Positions 8,960 through 18,717 are shown, counted from the first letter of the stretch. The stretch is DNA of 64,000 bases from Streptomyces sp. NBC_01591 (GCF_035918155.1 NZ_CP109327.1:4464001-4528000), one strand, 5' to 3'. A program made the numbers and translations. Notes: generated from the sequence alone by a model not told the origin.

Positions 8960-9865
8960 TCAGCGGCCGAGCTGGGCCAGGCCCTCGGTGGCGATGCGCT
9001 CGAAGACCTTCTCGTCCGCAGCGAAGTCGGAGTCGGGGATCGGCATGTGGATGACGATCTCCGTGAAGCCGAGCGCGAAGTGGGTGCCCGCGAAGTCCAC
9101 GAAGGCGTCGAAGGACTGCAGCGGTCGGTCCGGGGTGAAACCGGTGAGCAGGATCTTGTCCAGCTCGGCGACATCCCGGCCGATGGATTCGCAGGCCGTG
9201 CCCAGCTTGGTGAGCTGCCCGCGGATGGCCTCCACGGACTGCTCCGGGGTGCCTGTCTCGTACAGCTTCGGGTCGCCTGTGGTGACCCAGGCCTGGCCGT
9301 GCCGGGCCGCGAGCTTCATTCCGCGCGGGCCGGTGGCGGCCACGGCGAGCGGCAGCCGGGGCCGCTGCACACAGCCGGGGATGTTCCGGGCCTCGTTCGC
9401 CGAGTAGAACTTGCCCTCGTACGTCACCGAGGGCTCACGCAGCAGCTGGTCGAGCAGCGGTACGAACTCGTCGAAGTGGTCGGCCCGTTCGCGCGGTGTC
9501 CACGGCTCCTCGTCGCTCCGGCGCAGTGTCGTGGCGTCGAAGCCGTTGCCGCCGGCGCCGATGCCGAGGGTGATGCGCCCGTCGGAGACGTCGTCGAGCG
9601 TGATGAGGTCCTTGGCCAGCGTGACGGGGTGCCGGAAGTTGAGGGAGGTGACGAGGGTACCCAACCGCATACTCTGCGTTACCGTCGCTGCCGCCGTCAG
9701 CGTCGGGACTGCCCCGAACCACGGCCCCTCACGAAACGGCACCCGCCACGACAGATGGTCATAGGTGTAGGCGGCATGGAAGCCTAGCTCCTCGGCCCGC
9801 TGCCACATCTTCAGCCCCTCGGCGGCCCAGCGGTAGATCGGCAGAATCACAGTGCTCAGATGCAT
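8960..9865 (-). CDS. LLM-class (F420-dependent) oxidoreductase, chimeric 5' end
   Basis: Luciferase-like TIM-barrel oxidoreductase, 301 aa, with family segments [25 protein letters not shown] and [27 protein letters not shown]420 is the likely cofactor from family knowledge; the substrate is unknown. Codon use changes inside the gene: from the LVTS codons to the stop, third positions are strongly G/C, while the first 69 codons use more A/T (CTA, GTA, GCA, TTT, CGT, GGT). The 5' segment also has [11 protein letters not shown], one residue longer than WRTFRDGPWF in the fragment at 18.7-19.0 kb. The break falls at the 14-bp repeat 9645-9658, which suggests the 5' end was supplied by an inserted element. 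Confidence 0.9.
   Translation of the reverse strand: MHLSTVILPIYRWAAEGLKMWQRAEELGFHAAYTYDHLSWRVPFREGPWFGAVPTLTAAATVTQSMRLGTLVTSLNFRHPVTLAKDLITLDDVSDGRITLGIGAGGNGFDATTLRRSDEEPWTPRERADHFDEFVPLLDQLLREPSVTYEGKFYSANEARNIPGCVQRPRLPLAVAATGPRGMKLAARHGQAWVTTGDPKLYETGTPEQSVEAIRGQLTKLGTACESIGRDVAELDKILLTGFTPDRPLQSFDAFVDFAGTHFALGFTEIVIHMPIPDSDFAADEKVFERIATEGLAQLGR
9645..9658. repeat. Left direct repeat (candidate attachment site) of the 9.1-kb island
   Basis: GAGGTGACGAGGGT, identical to 18749-18762. Both copies lie at the same codons (GTLVTS) of an LLM oxidoreductase reading frame. Homology continues past the core on one side of each copy, as expected for attL/attR in a gene whose end is replaced on integration. 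Confidence 0.55.
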
Positions 9866-9889
9866 GTCACCGACAATATCGCCCGACCG

Positions 9890-10272
9890 TCAGGCCTCCC
9901 CCTCCGTCGGCGGTGGAACGGCGCCAGGCCGACGAGGGCGGGGCCACGGCCTTGCGCTGGACGGCGCCCTGATCGAAGACGCGATTCTCTGCACCTCCGA
10001 ACTCGTCTGACGCCTTCGTGCGCGCGAAGGGCGGTAATGGCGCCGTGCTGTGGCTGGCGGTGAAGGAGAGGTGGCTGCGGGCGTTGGTGCACGACGGGGA
10101 CGAGAACCCGACAACGATAAGGGAACTGACGGCGGAGACGTGGGGGCATGGCGGCGGCGGTCTGGGCCTGTACCTGGTGGACTCCGTCACCGAGGGACGC
10201 TGGGGACACAGCCCGGGCGAAGCGCCGTACGGCGGGCAGACGCACCCTCAAGGGAAGGCCGCGTGCCTGTAG
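9890..10272 (+). pseudogene. Broken HATPase_c_2 (SpoIIAB/RsbW-like serine kinase) gene
   Basis: Pieces of one anti-sigma-type ATPase lie in three frames. Around 9905-9955 the frame reads AVERRQADEGGATALRW. A second frame gives ALDGALIEDAILCTSELV and ends in TGA at 10008-10010. A third continues SDAFVRAKGGNGAVLWLAV to GGGLGLYLVDSVTEGRWG and stops at 10270-10272. Joined together these follow the N-box and G-box order of the family. Two frameshifts and no good start make it a relic unless the assembly has indel errors. Confidence 0.6.
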
Positions 10273-10312
10273 ACCTCCCCGTAGATCTGCCTCTGCGCCG
10301 CCCGGCGACACC

Positions 10313-11339
10313 ATGACCGACCCGCCGCAGGCCCCGACCGGCAGCGACAACTGGAGACCGCGGCCGTCATCCTGGGTCTCGCCCCGGCGATGCTCGACGG
10401 CGGTGCATGCCTCACGGCCGACGACATCCGCCACATCGCCCGCCGCCTGGTCGAGTCCCTGTCGGAGATCCTCGGCCTCGCCGTCGGCCAGGGCGACGTC
10501 CTGCCGGGGAAGGGCGGAGGGGAGATCGGCGCAAGCCCCCCTCGGTCACGCTGATCGACGCCCTGTACTCCCCGGACGGCGGACTGCCCCGTGACAAGCG
10601 GGCTCTTCTGCAGCAACTGGTGAGCAAATGTCGGTGCGTAAGACCGGACGAGGCGGATCTGCCCCAGCCGGTCCGGGTGGCCGACGGCCCCTGGCAAGAA
10701 CCGTCCTGGGGCACAGCCCACGCTCTGGCGCGGGCAGCTGAGGGCCGCGCCATGTCCTGCCTCCTGGTGCCGTATTCCAAGGAACCCGACTGGCCGTCCG
10801 GATGGCTCACCGTCACGCGGACGACGGAGTCCGGTCAGGACGAGGTGAAGGTGCACGTCATACGGCTCCCCGACGACATACCGGGCTTCTGGCGCGGCCT
10901 CCTCACCCACGAGAACGTTCCGGCCGAGCGCTTCTTCGCCTTCACCGAGGACGCCTTCCCCCAGTTGCTCTTCGCCGACTCCCTGCGGCTGCACCACTTC
11001 AAGGGCGCCTACGCCGAAGTCCTGCCCTGGCTGGTGAAGCTGCTGGGCGCGGTCGACGAGCACTTCACCCGGACACTGGCCGAATGCGGCGGCGACCAGA
11101 CGCAGGTGGTCCGCAGGTTTGGTGCGCGGGGTCTGGACATTTCGCCCGAGAGCCCGAACACGAAGAAGAACGCGAAGGCGTGGGAACAGCGCAACGTCGG
11201 CTACGGCGACGGCACCTACCGATGCGAGTGGCACGGCAAGCGACTCTGGGACCGCGACAGGGTCCACTTCTCACTACCGATCGCCACGTACGACGACCGG
11301 ATTCTCATCGGGATCTTCGTGGGGCATCTGCCGACCTGA
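10313..11339 (+). pseudogene. Frameshifted gene for a conserved-looking protein of unknown function
   Basis: The ATG at 10313 opens MTDPPQAPTGSD. About 40 bp later the coherent sequence moves to another frame (LETAAVILGLAPAMLDGG to VLPGKGGGEIGA, stopping near 10553), then to a third (TLIDALYSPDGGLP to the stop at 11337-11339). The last part, about 265 residues, is well formed, with SWGTAHALARAAEGRA, RLPDDIPGFWRGLLTHE and RCEWHGKRLWDRDRVHFSLP. I do not recognise a named family. The two shifts point to decay; the C-terminal piece alone might still be translated. It follows the broken ATPase on the same strand, and the two may have been an operon. Confidence 0.5.
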
Positions 11340-11498
11340 ACCAACGGGACCGAATGGCGTGACCGTCGATACTTTCTCGCACGTGAAGACCAGGTCAGAC
11401 GCTGATGCATGAACGAGGTTTGACTGATGTGAACTTGTGGGTGGAGGTGCGGGCGCCTTCCTCCTGGACGGCGGTGATGGGGAGGCCGCCGTAGGGGA

Positions 11499-12734
11499 CT
11501 ACTCCCTGGTCTGCTGCCAGACCGCGGTGAGCGCGGCGACCGGGTCGGGGTCGGCTGGTGCCGCGGGCCACCATTCGCCGTCGTCATCCTGGAGGTAGGG
11601 ATACCAGCGGGCGTCGGGGCCCAGGCGCAGCTGGATGCCGTGGTCGGTGAGGGTGAGGCGGTTGCGCCAGGCCCTGAGGGGGACGTGGGCGTCGGTCATC
11701 TCGGTGAGGGCTGTGGTCAGCGCGGTGCGGGCCGCTGCCATCGCCGACGGGTCCGGGGTGTGGGGCTGTTCGGCGACGGTGAGGCCCATCGCGCCCCCGT
11801 GGCGCCAGGCGCGGGTGAGGCGGGCGAACGTGGCCGGTTTGGTGCCGGTGTTCTCGATGAGGCGGTGGAACCACTCGTGTCCGGTGCCACCCGCGGCGAT
11901 CCGTACCGCGTCCTGGTGCTGGGTCAGGTGCAGGCTGGCGGTGTCGCCCGCGAGGAGCCGCGCGGCGCGTGCGGCGGCGTCGGTCATGAGGCGCTCCAGG
12001 TCCGTGGTGGCCAAGCCACTGCCGGGCGGCGGGGGGACGGGCAGCGCGGTGGTGTGGGCGGCCGGTTCGGGGCGTTCTGGCAGCTGGGGGGCGTGTTCGG
12101 CCCAGCGGGTGTACGCGGCGGCGGCCGGGATGCCGGCCGGGGCCGGTGGGCTCGCGGTCTCCTGGGTTGTCGTGCGGCGTGCGCGCAGTTGGGCGAGGAC
12201 CTCCTCGCGGCTGCGGCCGCGCAGTGCGAAGAGGACGAAGGGGTCGGCGTCGATGGTGGCGGCGATGGCGTAGCAGAGGGCGGCGGCGTGTTTGCAGGGG
12301 TAGCCCCAGTCGGGGCAGGAGCATTCGGGGTCGAGTTCGGTGGGCTGCGGGAGCAGGGGGACGCCTGCCCGGCGGGCGTCGTCGACGAGTTCGGCGGGCA
12401 TCTCGCCGTCGAGGAGCGCGGCGAGATGCCCGGCTCGGGCCGCGATGGTGTCGAGCAGGGTGTCCCACTGGGCGCCGGTGAGGACGGGCAGGTGGACGGA
12501 GGAACGGTATGGGCGCGGCTGGCTGCCCTGGACCGCAGCCTTGACCTGGCCCGGGGCGACGGTGGTCGCGCCGACCATGCCCTTGCGGGCGTAGGTGCGT
12601 CCGCGTGACAGGCGCCCGGCGTCCAGAGTGGAGTCCTCCAGGGCCGTCACCCACGCCTGGCCCCACCAGGTCGCGGCGAAGGAGCGCTTGCCGCGGGCCG
12701 GTGCGCGGCGCTGGCCGGGCAGCGAGGCGCTCAT
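11499..12734 (-). CDS. SWIM zinc-finger protein
   Basis: 411 aa. The SWIM motif CxC...CxH is clear at residues 138-149 (C138, C140, C147, H149 in CSCPDWGYPCKH), a zinc-binding fold used in DNA or protein contacts. The N-terminal 60 residues are basic and include TWWGQAWV, typical of bacterial SWIM proteins beside SNF2 helicases; the C-terminal half is unassigned. Its ATG overlaps the stop of the SNF2 gene by 4 bp (ATGA at 12731-12734), so translation is coupled and the products probably act together. The direct role is unknown. Confidence 0.9.
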   Translation of the reverse strand: MSASLPGQRRAPARGKRSFAATWWGQAWVTALEDSTLDAGRLSRGRTYARKGMVGATTVAPGQVKAAVQGSQPRPYRSSVHLPVLTGAQWDTLLDTIAARAGHLAALLDGEMPAELVDDARRAGVPLLPQPTELDPECSCPDWGYPCKHAAALCYAIAATIDADPFVLFALRGRSREEVLAQLRARRTTTQETASPPAPAGIPAAAAYTRWAEHAPQLPERPEPAAHTTALPVPPPPGSGLATTDLERLMTDAAARAARLLAGDTASLHLTQHQDAVRIAAGGTGHEWFHRLIENTGTKPATFARLTRAWRHGGAMGLTVAEQPHTPDPSAMAAARTALTTALTEMTDAHVPLRAWRNRLTLTDHGIQLRLGPDARWYPYLQDDDGEWWPAAPADPDPVAALTAVWQQTRE

Positions 12735-15619
12735 GACTGCCTCCCCAGGGCCACGAGTTCGGCGAGATCGGCGTCGGACAGTTCGGTCAGGGCGGCCTCA
12801 CCGGAGCCGACGACGGCGTCGGCGAGCGCGCGCTTGGATTCGAGCAGCTTCGCCACCTTGTCCTCCACGGTTCCCTCCGCGATGAGTTTGTGCACCTGGA
12901 CGGGCTTGTCCTGGCCGATGCGGTAGGCGCGGTCGGTGGCCTGATCCTCGACGGCCGGGTTCCACCAGCGGTCGTAGTGCACGACGTGGGTGGCGCGGGT
13001 GAGGTTGAGCCCGGTGCCCGCAGCCTTCAACGACAGCAGGAACACCGGTACTTCACCGCGCTGGAAGCCTTCCACCATCTCCTCGCGCCGCGCGACGGGG
13101 GTGCCGCCGTGCAGGAAAAGGGTGGGGGTGCCGCGCTCGGCGAGATGCTTCTCCAGGAGGGTCGCCATCTGCTTGTACTGGGTGAAGACCAGCACCGACT
13201 CGTCCTCGGCGATGATGGTGTCGACCAGTTCGTCGAGCAGGCCGAGCTTGCCGGAGCGGCCGTGCAACGGTGTGGACTGACGCAGGTACTGGGCCGGGTG
13301 GTTGCAGATCTGCTTCAGCGCGGTGAGCAGCTTGAGCACCAGGCCGCGACGGGCGATGCCCTCGGATTCGGCGATCTTCGCCATGGTCTCGCGGACCACC
13401 GCCTCGTACAGGCTGGTCTGCTCGGCCGTCAGCGAGACGATGCGGTCGGTCTCCGTCTTGGCCGGCAGTTCGGGTGCGATCCCCGGGTCGGACTTCCTGC
13501 GGCGCAGAAGGAAGGGGCGTACGAGACGGGACAGACGTTCGGCGGCCTCGGGGTCCTCGCCGGCCTCGATGGCGCGGGCGTGCCGGTCGCGGAAGGCGGT
13601 GAGTGGGCCGAGGAGTCCGGGGGTGGTCCAGTCGAGGAGCGCCCACAGTTCGGAGAGGTTGTTCTCCACGGGGGTACCGGTGAGGGCGACGCGGGCGCGG
13701 GCGGGCAGGGCGCGCAGTTCGCGGGCGGTGACGGCGTAGGGGTTCTTGACGTGCTGGGCCTCGTCGGCGGCGAGAAGCGACCAGGCGGTCTCGGCGAGGA
13801 CTTCGCGGTCGCGGCGCAGCACCCCGTAGGTGACCAGGACGATCTCGTCGTCGGCCAGGTCTTCGAGGTGGCGGTCGCCGCCGTGGTAGCGACGCACAGG
13901 CGTGGACGGTGCGAACCTGGCCGCCTCGCGCTGCCAGTTGCCGAGCAGGGAGGCGGGGCAGACGACGAGCGTGGGGCCCGCGGTGGCGGGGTCGGTCTGG
14001 CGGTGCAGATGCAGGGCGAGAAGAGTGATGGTCTTGCCCAGGCCCATGTCGTCGGCGAGGCAGCCGCCGAGGCCGAGTTCACACATCTCGGCCAGCCAGG
14101 CGAGGCCCCGCTTCTGGTAGTCGCGCAACATGGCCTTGAGCGCAGTGGGCTGCGGGGCGGGAGTACGTGACTCGGGATCGCGGATACGGGCGACGAGGTC
14201 GCCGAGCGAGCCGACCGCCTCACAGGGGATCGGCTCGCCGTCTCTTTCCACCTGGCCGGTCAGCGCGGCGCTCAGCGCCTCCATGGGGGTGAGCGGTTCC
14301 ATCCGGCGGCGCCTGGCGCGGGCCACCAGTTTCGGGTCGGCGACCACCCACTGGTCGCGCAGCCGGACGAGGGGGCGGCGCGCCTCGGTGAGGGCGTCCA
14401 TCTCGGCCTCGGTGAGCGGCTTGCCGCCGAGCGAGAGCTGCCAGCGGAAGTCGAGGAGGGCGTCGGCGTCGAGGAGGCCGCCCGCGCTGGAGCCTGGGGC
14501 GGTGCGCTGCCCGATCTCCGCGGTCGCGGTGAGCGCCTTGACCAGCTCGCGCGGCCAGTGCACGTCGATACCTGCCGCGCGCAGCGCGTCGGTGGCGTCC
14601 CCCAGCAGGTCGAAGGCTTCGTCGTCGGTCAGCCGTAGCTGATCGGGAGCGGAGTCCTTCAGCAGGCGTTGGAGCGGTGGCCAGACGCGGGCGCCGCGGC
14701 GCAGTGCGAGCAGTGTCTCGGTCTCGGCGCTCGGGCCGAGCAGCCGCTCCGCTTCGGCCGGTTCGCTCCACAGTCGTGCGGCCTCGACGACGAGCGCCGG
14801 ATCCGCCGCGGTGTGCAGTTGCAGGACGGCCCGGAACTGCCGACGCCGTCCTTCGGGCAGGTCGACGCGCAGCGAGACGCCGACGGCGGCGGTGAACGCG
14901 GCGGCGGTCTCCTCGGCCCACTCGCGCAGGGCGGGCACGGCACGCGTCTCGCGCCAGGCGTACGGCAGCGCCCCCATGGCGAGCGCCGCGGCCGGAGTAC
15001 GGACCAGGTCGTCGGCGACCGCGTCACAGAACTGCCGTACCAGCGCGGCCGGTTCGGTGATGCGCCGCGGGGCCGGGCCGGGCTCGGGCAGGCAGTGGGC
15101 GTGGGGCGGGAAGGCGCCGGCGAGGGCGTCAAGCGTCTGACGCTGAGCGGCAGTGAAGGGGCCCGCCCGCCAGCTGTCGTAGCCGACGGGGGTGAGGGCC
15201 GGGTGGAGACGGCCGTCGGCGAGCAGCCGCAGCGCGAACCGGGCGGCGGCCTGCCAGGCGGCGGCGGACGGATGCGGCGGCTGTGCCCCGGCCAGGGCAG
15301 ACACGGCGAGGGCGACGGGCAACGCGTAGCCCTCCACCCTGCGCCGTCTGACTGAACGGCCGTGCGGCAGCACCAGCTCCACCGCCTCGGCGTCGATGCC
15401 CGCGGGCGCCATGCCGTCGCCGGCGGCTGCCCCGACGGGCTGCCACAGCAGCAGCCGGCCGAGGCGGGCTGGCTCGCCGGGCAGGAACACCGCCGCCCAG
15501 CCGCCGTCGAGCAGACCCCGCGCCCAGGCGGCCGACTCCGGTGCGGCCAGTGGCGGCACACTCCTCGTGCCCGTGCCCGGCTCCCGTACGACTACTCGTG
15601 CCACTCTCTTTCGCCCCAT
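12731..15619 (-). CDS. SNF2-family DEAD/DEAH-box ATPase (helicase-like)
   Basis: 962 aa from the ATG at 15619 (MGRKRVARVV). The open frame reaches 15913, but the extra N-terminal stretch is compositionally poor and overlaps the neighbouring gene. About 450 N-terminal residues form the associated region. The Snf2 ATPase core follows: DDMGLGKT near residue 521, the DEAQ box LAADEAQHVKNP near 618, and GTPVENNLSELW. The C-terminal RecA lobe has LVFTQYKQM, SLKAAGTGLNLT and the Q-ATDRAYRIGQ motif near 893. The family translocates on duplex DNA and remodels protein-DNA complexes. It lies between the pRiA4b-like gene (79 bp upstream) and the SWIM gene (4-bp overlap), a likely operon. Confidence 0.93.
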   Translation of the reverse strand: MGRKRVARVVVREPGTGTRSVPPLAAPESAAWARGLLDGGWAAVFLPGEPARLGRLLLWQPVGAAAGDGMAPAGIDAEAVELVLPHGRSVRRRRVEGYALPVALAVSALAGAQPPHPSAAAWQAAARFALRLLADGRLHPALTPVGYDSWRAGPFTAAQRQTLDALAGAFPPHAHCLPEPGPAPRRITEPAALVRQFCDAVADDLVRTPAAALAMGALPYAWRETRAVPALREWAEETAAAFTAAVGVSLRVDLPEGRRRQFRAVLQLHTAADPALVVEAARLWSEPAEAERLLGPSAETETLLALRRGARVWPPLQRLLKDSAPDQLRLTDDEAFDLLGDATDALRAAGIDVHWPRELVKALTATAEIGQRTAPGSSAGGLLDADALLDFRWQLSLGGKPLTEAEMDALTEARRPLVRLRDQWVVADPKLVARARRRRMEPLTPMEALSAALTGQVERDGEPIPCEAVGSLGDLVARIRDPESRTPAPQPTALKAMLRDYQKRGLAWLAEMCELGLGGCLADDMGLGKTITLLALHLHRQTDPATAGPTLVVCPASLLGNWQREAARFAPSTPVRRYHGGDRHLEDLADDEIVLVTYGVLRRDREVLAETAWSLLAADEAQHVKNPYAVTARELRALPARARVALTGTPVENNLSELWALLDWTTPGLLGPLTAFRDRHARAIEAGEDPEAAERLSRLVRPFLLRRRKSDPGIAPELPAKTETDRIVSLTAEQTSLYEAVVRETMAKIAESEGIARRGLVLKLLTALKQICNHPAQYLRQSTPLHGRSGKLGLLDELVDTIIAEDESVLVFTQYKQMATLLEKHLAERGTPTLFLHGGTPVARREEMVEGFQRGEVPVFLLSLKAAGTGLNLTRATHVVHYDRWWNPAVEDQATDRAYRIGQDKPVQVHKLIAEGTVEDKVAKLLESKRALADAVVGSGEAALTELSDADLAELVALGRQS

Positions 15620-15698
15620 CGTTCTGCAAGCGAGCCGCACCGCGCCCCGCTCACCACCACGCGCCGTCACCCACCGGAGGGTTCCGGCCGCCCTTCCG

Positions 15699-17933
15699 TC
15701 ACCGGCGGGAGTGCGCCTTGTTCGCCGCGGTACGCATGCGGTTGGCCAGCCGCTTGTCGACGCCGCGCAGGCCCTCACCCAGTTCGGCGAGCACCTGGGC
15801 GGTGGCCGGGTGCTCCACTCGCCACAGGTCGTCCACCCGCTGTTCGAGCGCCTCCGGCGCCGTGTTCCAGTTCTCCAGGAAGCCCCGGACCAGCTCCTCG
15901 CTCTCTTGGGCACCGGTGAGGAGCGACAGCCCGTCGATGAGCAGCCACAACCCGGCCTCCTCCGCCCGCGCCGGGTTCATGTGCGCTTCTGCCCCAGGGC
16001 GTGCGCCCAGGGTCGCGGTGGCCACCTGGCGGCACCCCTCGACGTCGGAGTCCGCTGCCTTCCGCAGCACCCGCAGTGCCCGGGGGTCGTCGAGGTCGGC
16101 CAGCACCAGTTGGGCCACGGCCCGCTTCGCCGCGGCCTCGGGGCCCTCTCCCGCGCAGGCGTCGAGCAGCCCCACCGAGGCATCCGCCGCAGAGCGGCGT
16201 TCCAGCCACCCTTCGACCTCCCGGCGCATCTCCTCGGGGGAGTAGCCCAGGAGCCCCTGGAGCAGCGCGGAGGCGTCCGCTTCGGCGTACTCACCGAGCA
16301 GCGGTGCAGGCACACCGCACTCCATCAGGTAGGCGCGGAGCCCGTAGCGGCCGAGCGGGGTGAGCCGCATGCGGTCCCCGCGCCTGTCGTCCCGCGACCG
16401 GTCCGACGCCGCCGACGAGGTTCCCGAACTGCCCAGCTCCTGCCCGCCCATGGCGTTCAGGAGTGCGCGCACAGCCTCCTCGGCCGAATCGTCGCCGTCA
16501 CCGGGCTCGTACTCCACCGCGCCCAACAGGGCGAGTCCTTCCCCCAGTTCCCGGAAGGACGCCGCGAACAATGCCTGGAAGAGATCGAACTCCAGCCCGT
16601 TCTCGCCCGTCTCACGGGCCTTCGCGCGCAGGTCGTCGACATCCACCCAGACGTCGTCCGGGGCGTCGTACAGCAGCCCGGCCAGTCCGTCGGCGATCTG
16701 GGCCGTCAGCTCGCCCAGCCCACCGAGTAGCCCGTCAAGCACCCCCGTCTCACCGATCTCCTCCAGCAGATCGCCCATCGTGGCGGCCCAGAACTCCAGA
16801 AGGTCCTCACCGGCGAAGTCGGTCGCCGCGCCGCCCCACGCGCGGCCCCCGCTGATCGTGATCATCCCGCCGTCCACGGCGAGCCACCACGGATCGTCGA
16901 GAACGGCCACGTCCTTGGCGCTGCGCAGCGATTTCAACGCACGAGCCCGTTCGACGGCATCGGCATACGGCGAGTCGTCGTCGGCCAGCTTCCACAACTG
17001 GAGCTCCTCGACGGCCTCACGGGCGAGCGCGGGCCGCAGCACCCGGCCGGTGGTGACCTGCCGTCCCTCGTGGCACCAGGCGGCGAGCCGCAGCGTCGCG
17101 TCGAAGAGCGGGACACCCCGCACGGCAGCGACAAGATCCTCCCGCGGAGCCAGGGTCACCGGGCGCAGCACAGGCACATCCTCGGCCGGTCCGTCGACTC
17201 CGGCATCGACCGGGTCGCCCACCCGGCACTGCCCGCAGGTGCACGACGCCACGTCCTCGGCGGTCAGCCGACGGACGTCGCCGTGCCCGGCCCGTCCACC
17301 GGCCGGCTGCCTCACCGTGCCGGACGCCGTGTCCGGCGTCAGCCGGGCCAGCCGCTCGGTGATCTCGTCCCGGTCGAAGGCCGCCGGATCGTAACCCGCC
17401 GCGCGGAGCCCGGCGACGAGTTCGCCGTGCACGTCGTGCTCGGCCCCGTCCGGGCGGTCGAGGAGTTGGAGCACGTCGGCCAGCCCCCACACGCCGCCGA
17501 TGTCCTCGCCGGGCACATCGGCGCGGCGCCCGCCCACGCAGCGCACCGTTCGCTCCGCGTCTGCCGGGCGTGGCAGCGTCTTCTCCAGTGTGATCCCGTG
17601 CTCCCAGTCGTCCCCGAAGTCGTAGGTGTAGCGCAGCCGTGCCCCCTCCTCGGCGAGTACGTCGCCGAGCGCGGTGGCGGCCTCGTCGCCGACCTCGCGG
17701 CCGAAACCGAGATCGATGAGGTCGGCCGCGACGCCGTACCTCCGACCGAACTCGTCGGTGAGCAGGTGCAGATGACCACCATGCCAGCCGAAAGCGACCT
17801 GGATGGCGTCGTGCAGCGTGCCGAGCGAAGTGTCGGACGGCAGCACGAGGCGCCGCCACAGAGGCGGTCTCGTACCGTGCAACACGATCTTCAGCTGGAG
17901 ATCGGACGGGGCTGTCTTTCCGTCTCGCCGCAT
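15699..17933 (-). CDS. pRiA4b ORF-3-like domain protein with long C-terminal extension
   Basis: 744 aa from the ATG at 17933 (MRRDGKTAPSDLQLKI). Residues of about 10-130 match the plasmid pRiA4b ORF-3 / IS1096 TnpR-like fold: LKIVLHGTRPPLWRRLVLP, TLHDAIQVAFGWHGGHLHLL and YTYDFGDDWEHGITLEK. A possible zinc pair CTCGQC follows near residue 225. The remaining 500 residues are acidic and helical, with HEAT-like stretches near the C-terminus (AQLVLADLDDPRALRVLRKAAD). The molecular function of the family is not established. It is first in the run to the SNF2 and SWIM genes, which argues for a joint function. Confidence 0.82.
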   Translation of the reverse strand: MRRDGKTAPSDLQLKIVLHGTRPPLWRRLVLPSDTSLGTLHDAIQVAFGWHGGHLHLLTDEFGRRYGVAADLIDLGFGREVGDEAATALGDVLAEEGARLRYTYDFGDDWEHGITLEKTLPRPADAERTVRCVGGRRADVPGEDIGGVWGLADVLQLLDRPDGAEHDVHGELVAGLRAAGYDPAAFDRDEITERLARLTPDTASGTVRQPAGGRAGHGDVRRLTAEDVASCTCGQCRVGDPVDAGVDGPAEDVPVLRPVTLAPREDLVAAVRGVPLFDATLRLAAWCHEGRQVTTGRVLRPALAREAVEELQLWKLADDDSPYADAVERARALKSLRSAKDVAVLDDPWWLAVDGGMITISGGRAWGGAATDFAGEDLLEFWAATMGDLLEEIGETGVLDGLLGGLGELTAQIADGLAGLLYDAPDDVWVDVDDLRAKARETGENGLEFDLFQALFAASFRELGEGLALLGAVEYEPGDGDDSAEEAVRALLNAMGGQELGSSGTSSAASDRSRDDRRGDRMRLTPLGRYGLRAYLMECGVPAPLLGEYAEADASALLQGLLGYSPEEMRREVEGWLERRSAADASVGLLDACAGEGPEAAAKRAVAQLVLADLDDPRALRVLRKAADSDVEGCRQVATATLGARPGAEAHMNPARAEEAGLWLLIDGLSLLTGAQESEELVRGFLENWNTAPEALEQRVDDLWRVEHPATAQVLAELGEGLRGVDKRLANRMRTAANKAHSRR

Positions 17934-18274
17934 CTGCTGCTCCCACCGGACCGGGGCTACTCGAACGGCCCCATCATCGCGTCGGCGGCGGGCCCCGTAC
18001 AAACCCGCCTGACGCGGGGACCGTCCTTTGGGCACTCACGACGTCGATGCCGCCCGCGGCGGGTATTCTGCGTCCTCGCGTCCTTTCACAGGCGACGCAA
18101 GCGGCTCGGGAGCCATTGCCCTGCCGGTTGGTGGCTGTCGCAGCGCATGAGATGTGCATCGCCCCAGCAGATGGGTGGCTCGACGAATCCGTACGCGTCG
18201 CGGCGATTGTCCCGGGACCGCGTCGGCGACCGCGACAGCGGGACGACGGATACGGGCGGGTCGGCGAGCGCGGC

Positions 18275-18676
18275 GTGAACGAGCACGTCGAGACGGTCGT
18301 CCTGGACTCCCAGGGGCTCTCCGCCTGGATCGCACAGGACCGCAAGATCCTTGCGATGTTCCAGGTGTTTCATGCCATGGGCGCCGATTTCGTCATCGGC
18401 GCCAACACCATCGTGGAAGTCAGCCACGGGCGGGTGAACATGCCTCGGCTGCGGTGGGCGCTGTCCCGCGTCAAGGTCGAGCCGGTGACCGAGGGTGCGG
18501 CGAGGGCATCCGCGGAACTGCTCAAGGCCGCGGGTCTGCACGGCCACAAGTATGCGATTGACGCGACCGTGGCCGAGGTGGCACTGCGCCAGCCGGGCCC
18601 CGTGGCCATGCTGACCTCCGATGTCGACGACATGGCCCGGTTGTGCGGCGACCGTGTCCGGCTCATCGGTATCTGA
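18275..18676 (+). CDS. PIN-domain ribonuclease, VapC-like
   Basis: 133 aa from the GTG at 18275, the usual size for VapC toxins; the open frame reaches 18047 but the added N-terminus is not PIN-like. Acidic active-site candidates are D in ETVVLDSQGLSAW, E in ANTIVEVSH, D in YAIDATVAE and D in LTSDVDDM. The family cleaves RNA with Mg2+. The start overlaps the stop of a 43-codon upstream frame (18147-18278) as GTGA, the place where an antitoxin gene would be, but that peptide matches no antitoxin I know. The gene lies just inside the right direct repeat of the candidate island. Two short inverted repeats (18699-18713, 18713-18726) follow the stop. Confidence 0.8.
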   Translation: MNEHVETVVLDSQGLSAWIAQDRKILAMFQVFHAMGADFVIGANTIVEVSHGRVNMPRLRWALSRVKVEPVTEGAARASAELLKAAGLHGHKYAIDATVAEVALRQPGPVAMLTSDVDDMARLCGDRVRLIGI

Positions 18677-18717
18677 GTGGGTGACAGTGCTCGTCGAACG
18701 AAGCGAATCTTCGCAGC

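Noticed and set aside
15620..15913. N-terminal extension of the SNF2 gene
   Set aside because: Overlaps the 3' end of the pRiA4b-like gene and adds Arg/Trp-rich sequence unlike the family; the ATG at 15619 is followed by plausible protein.
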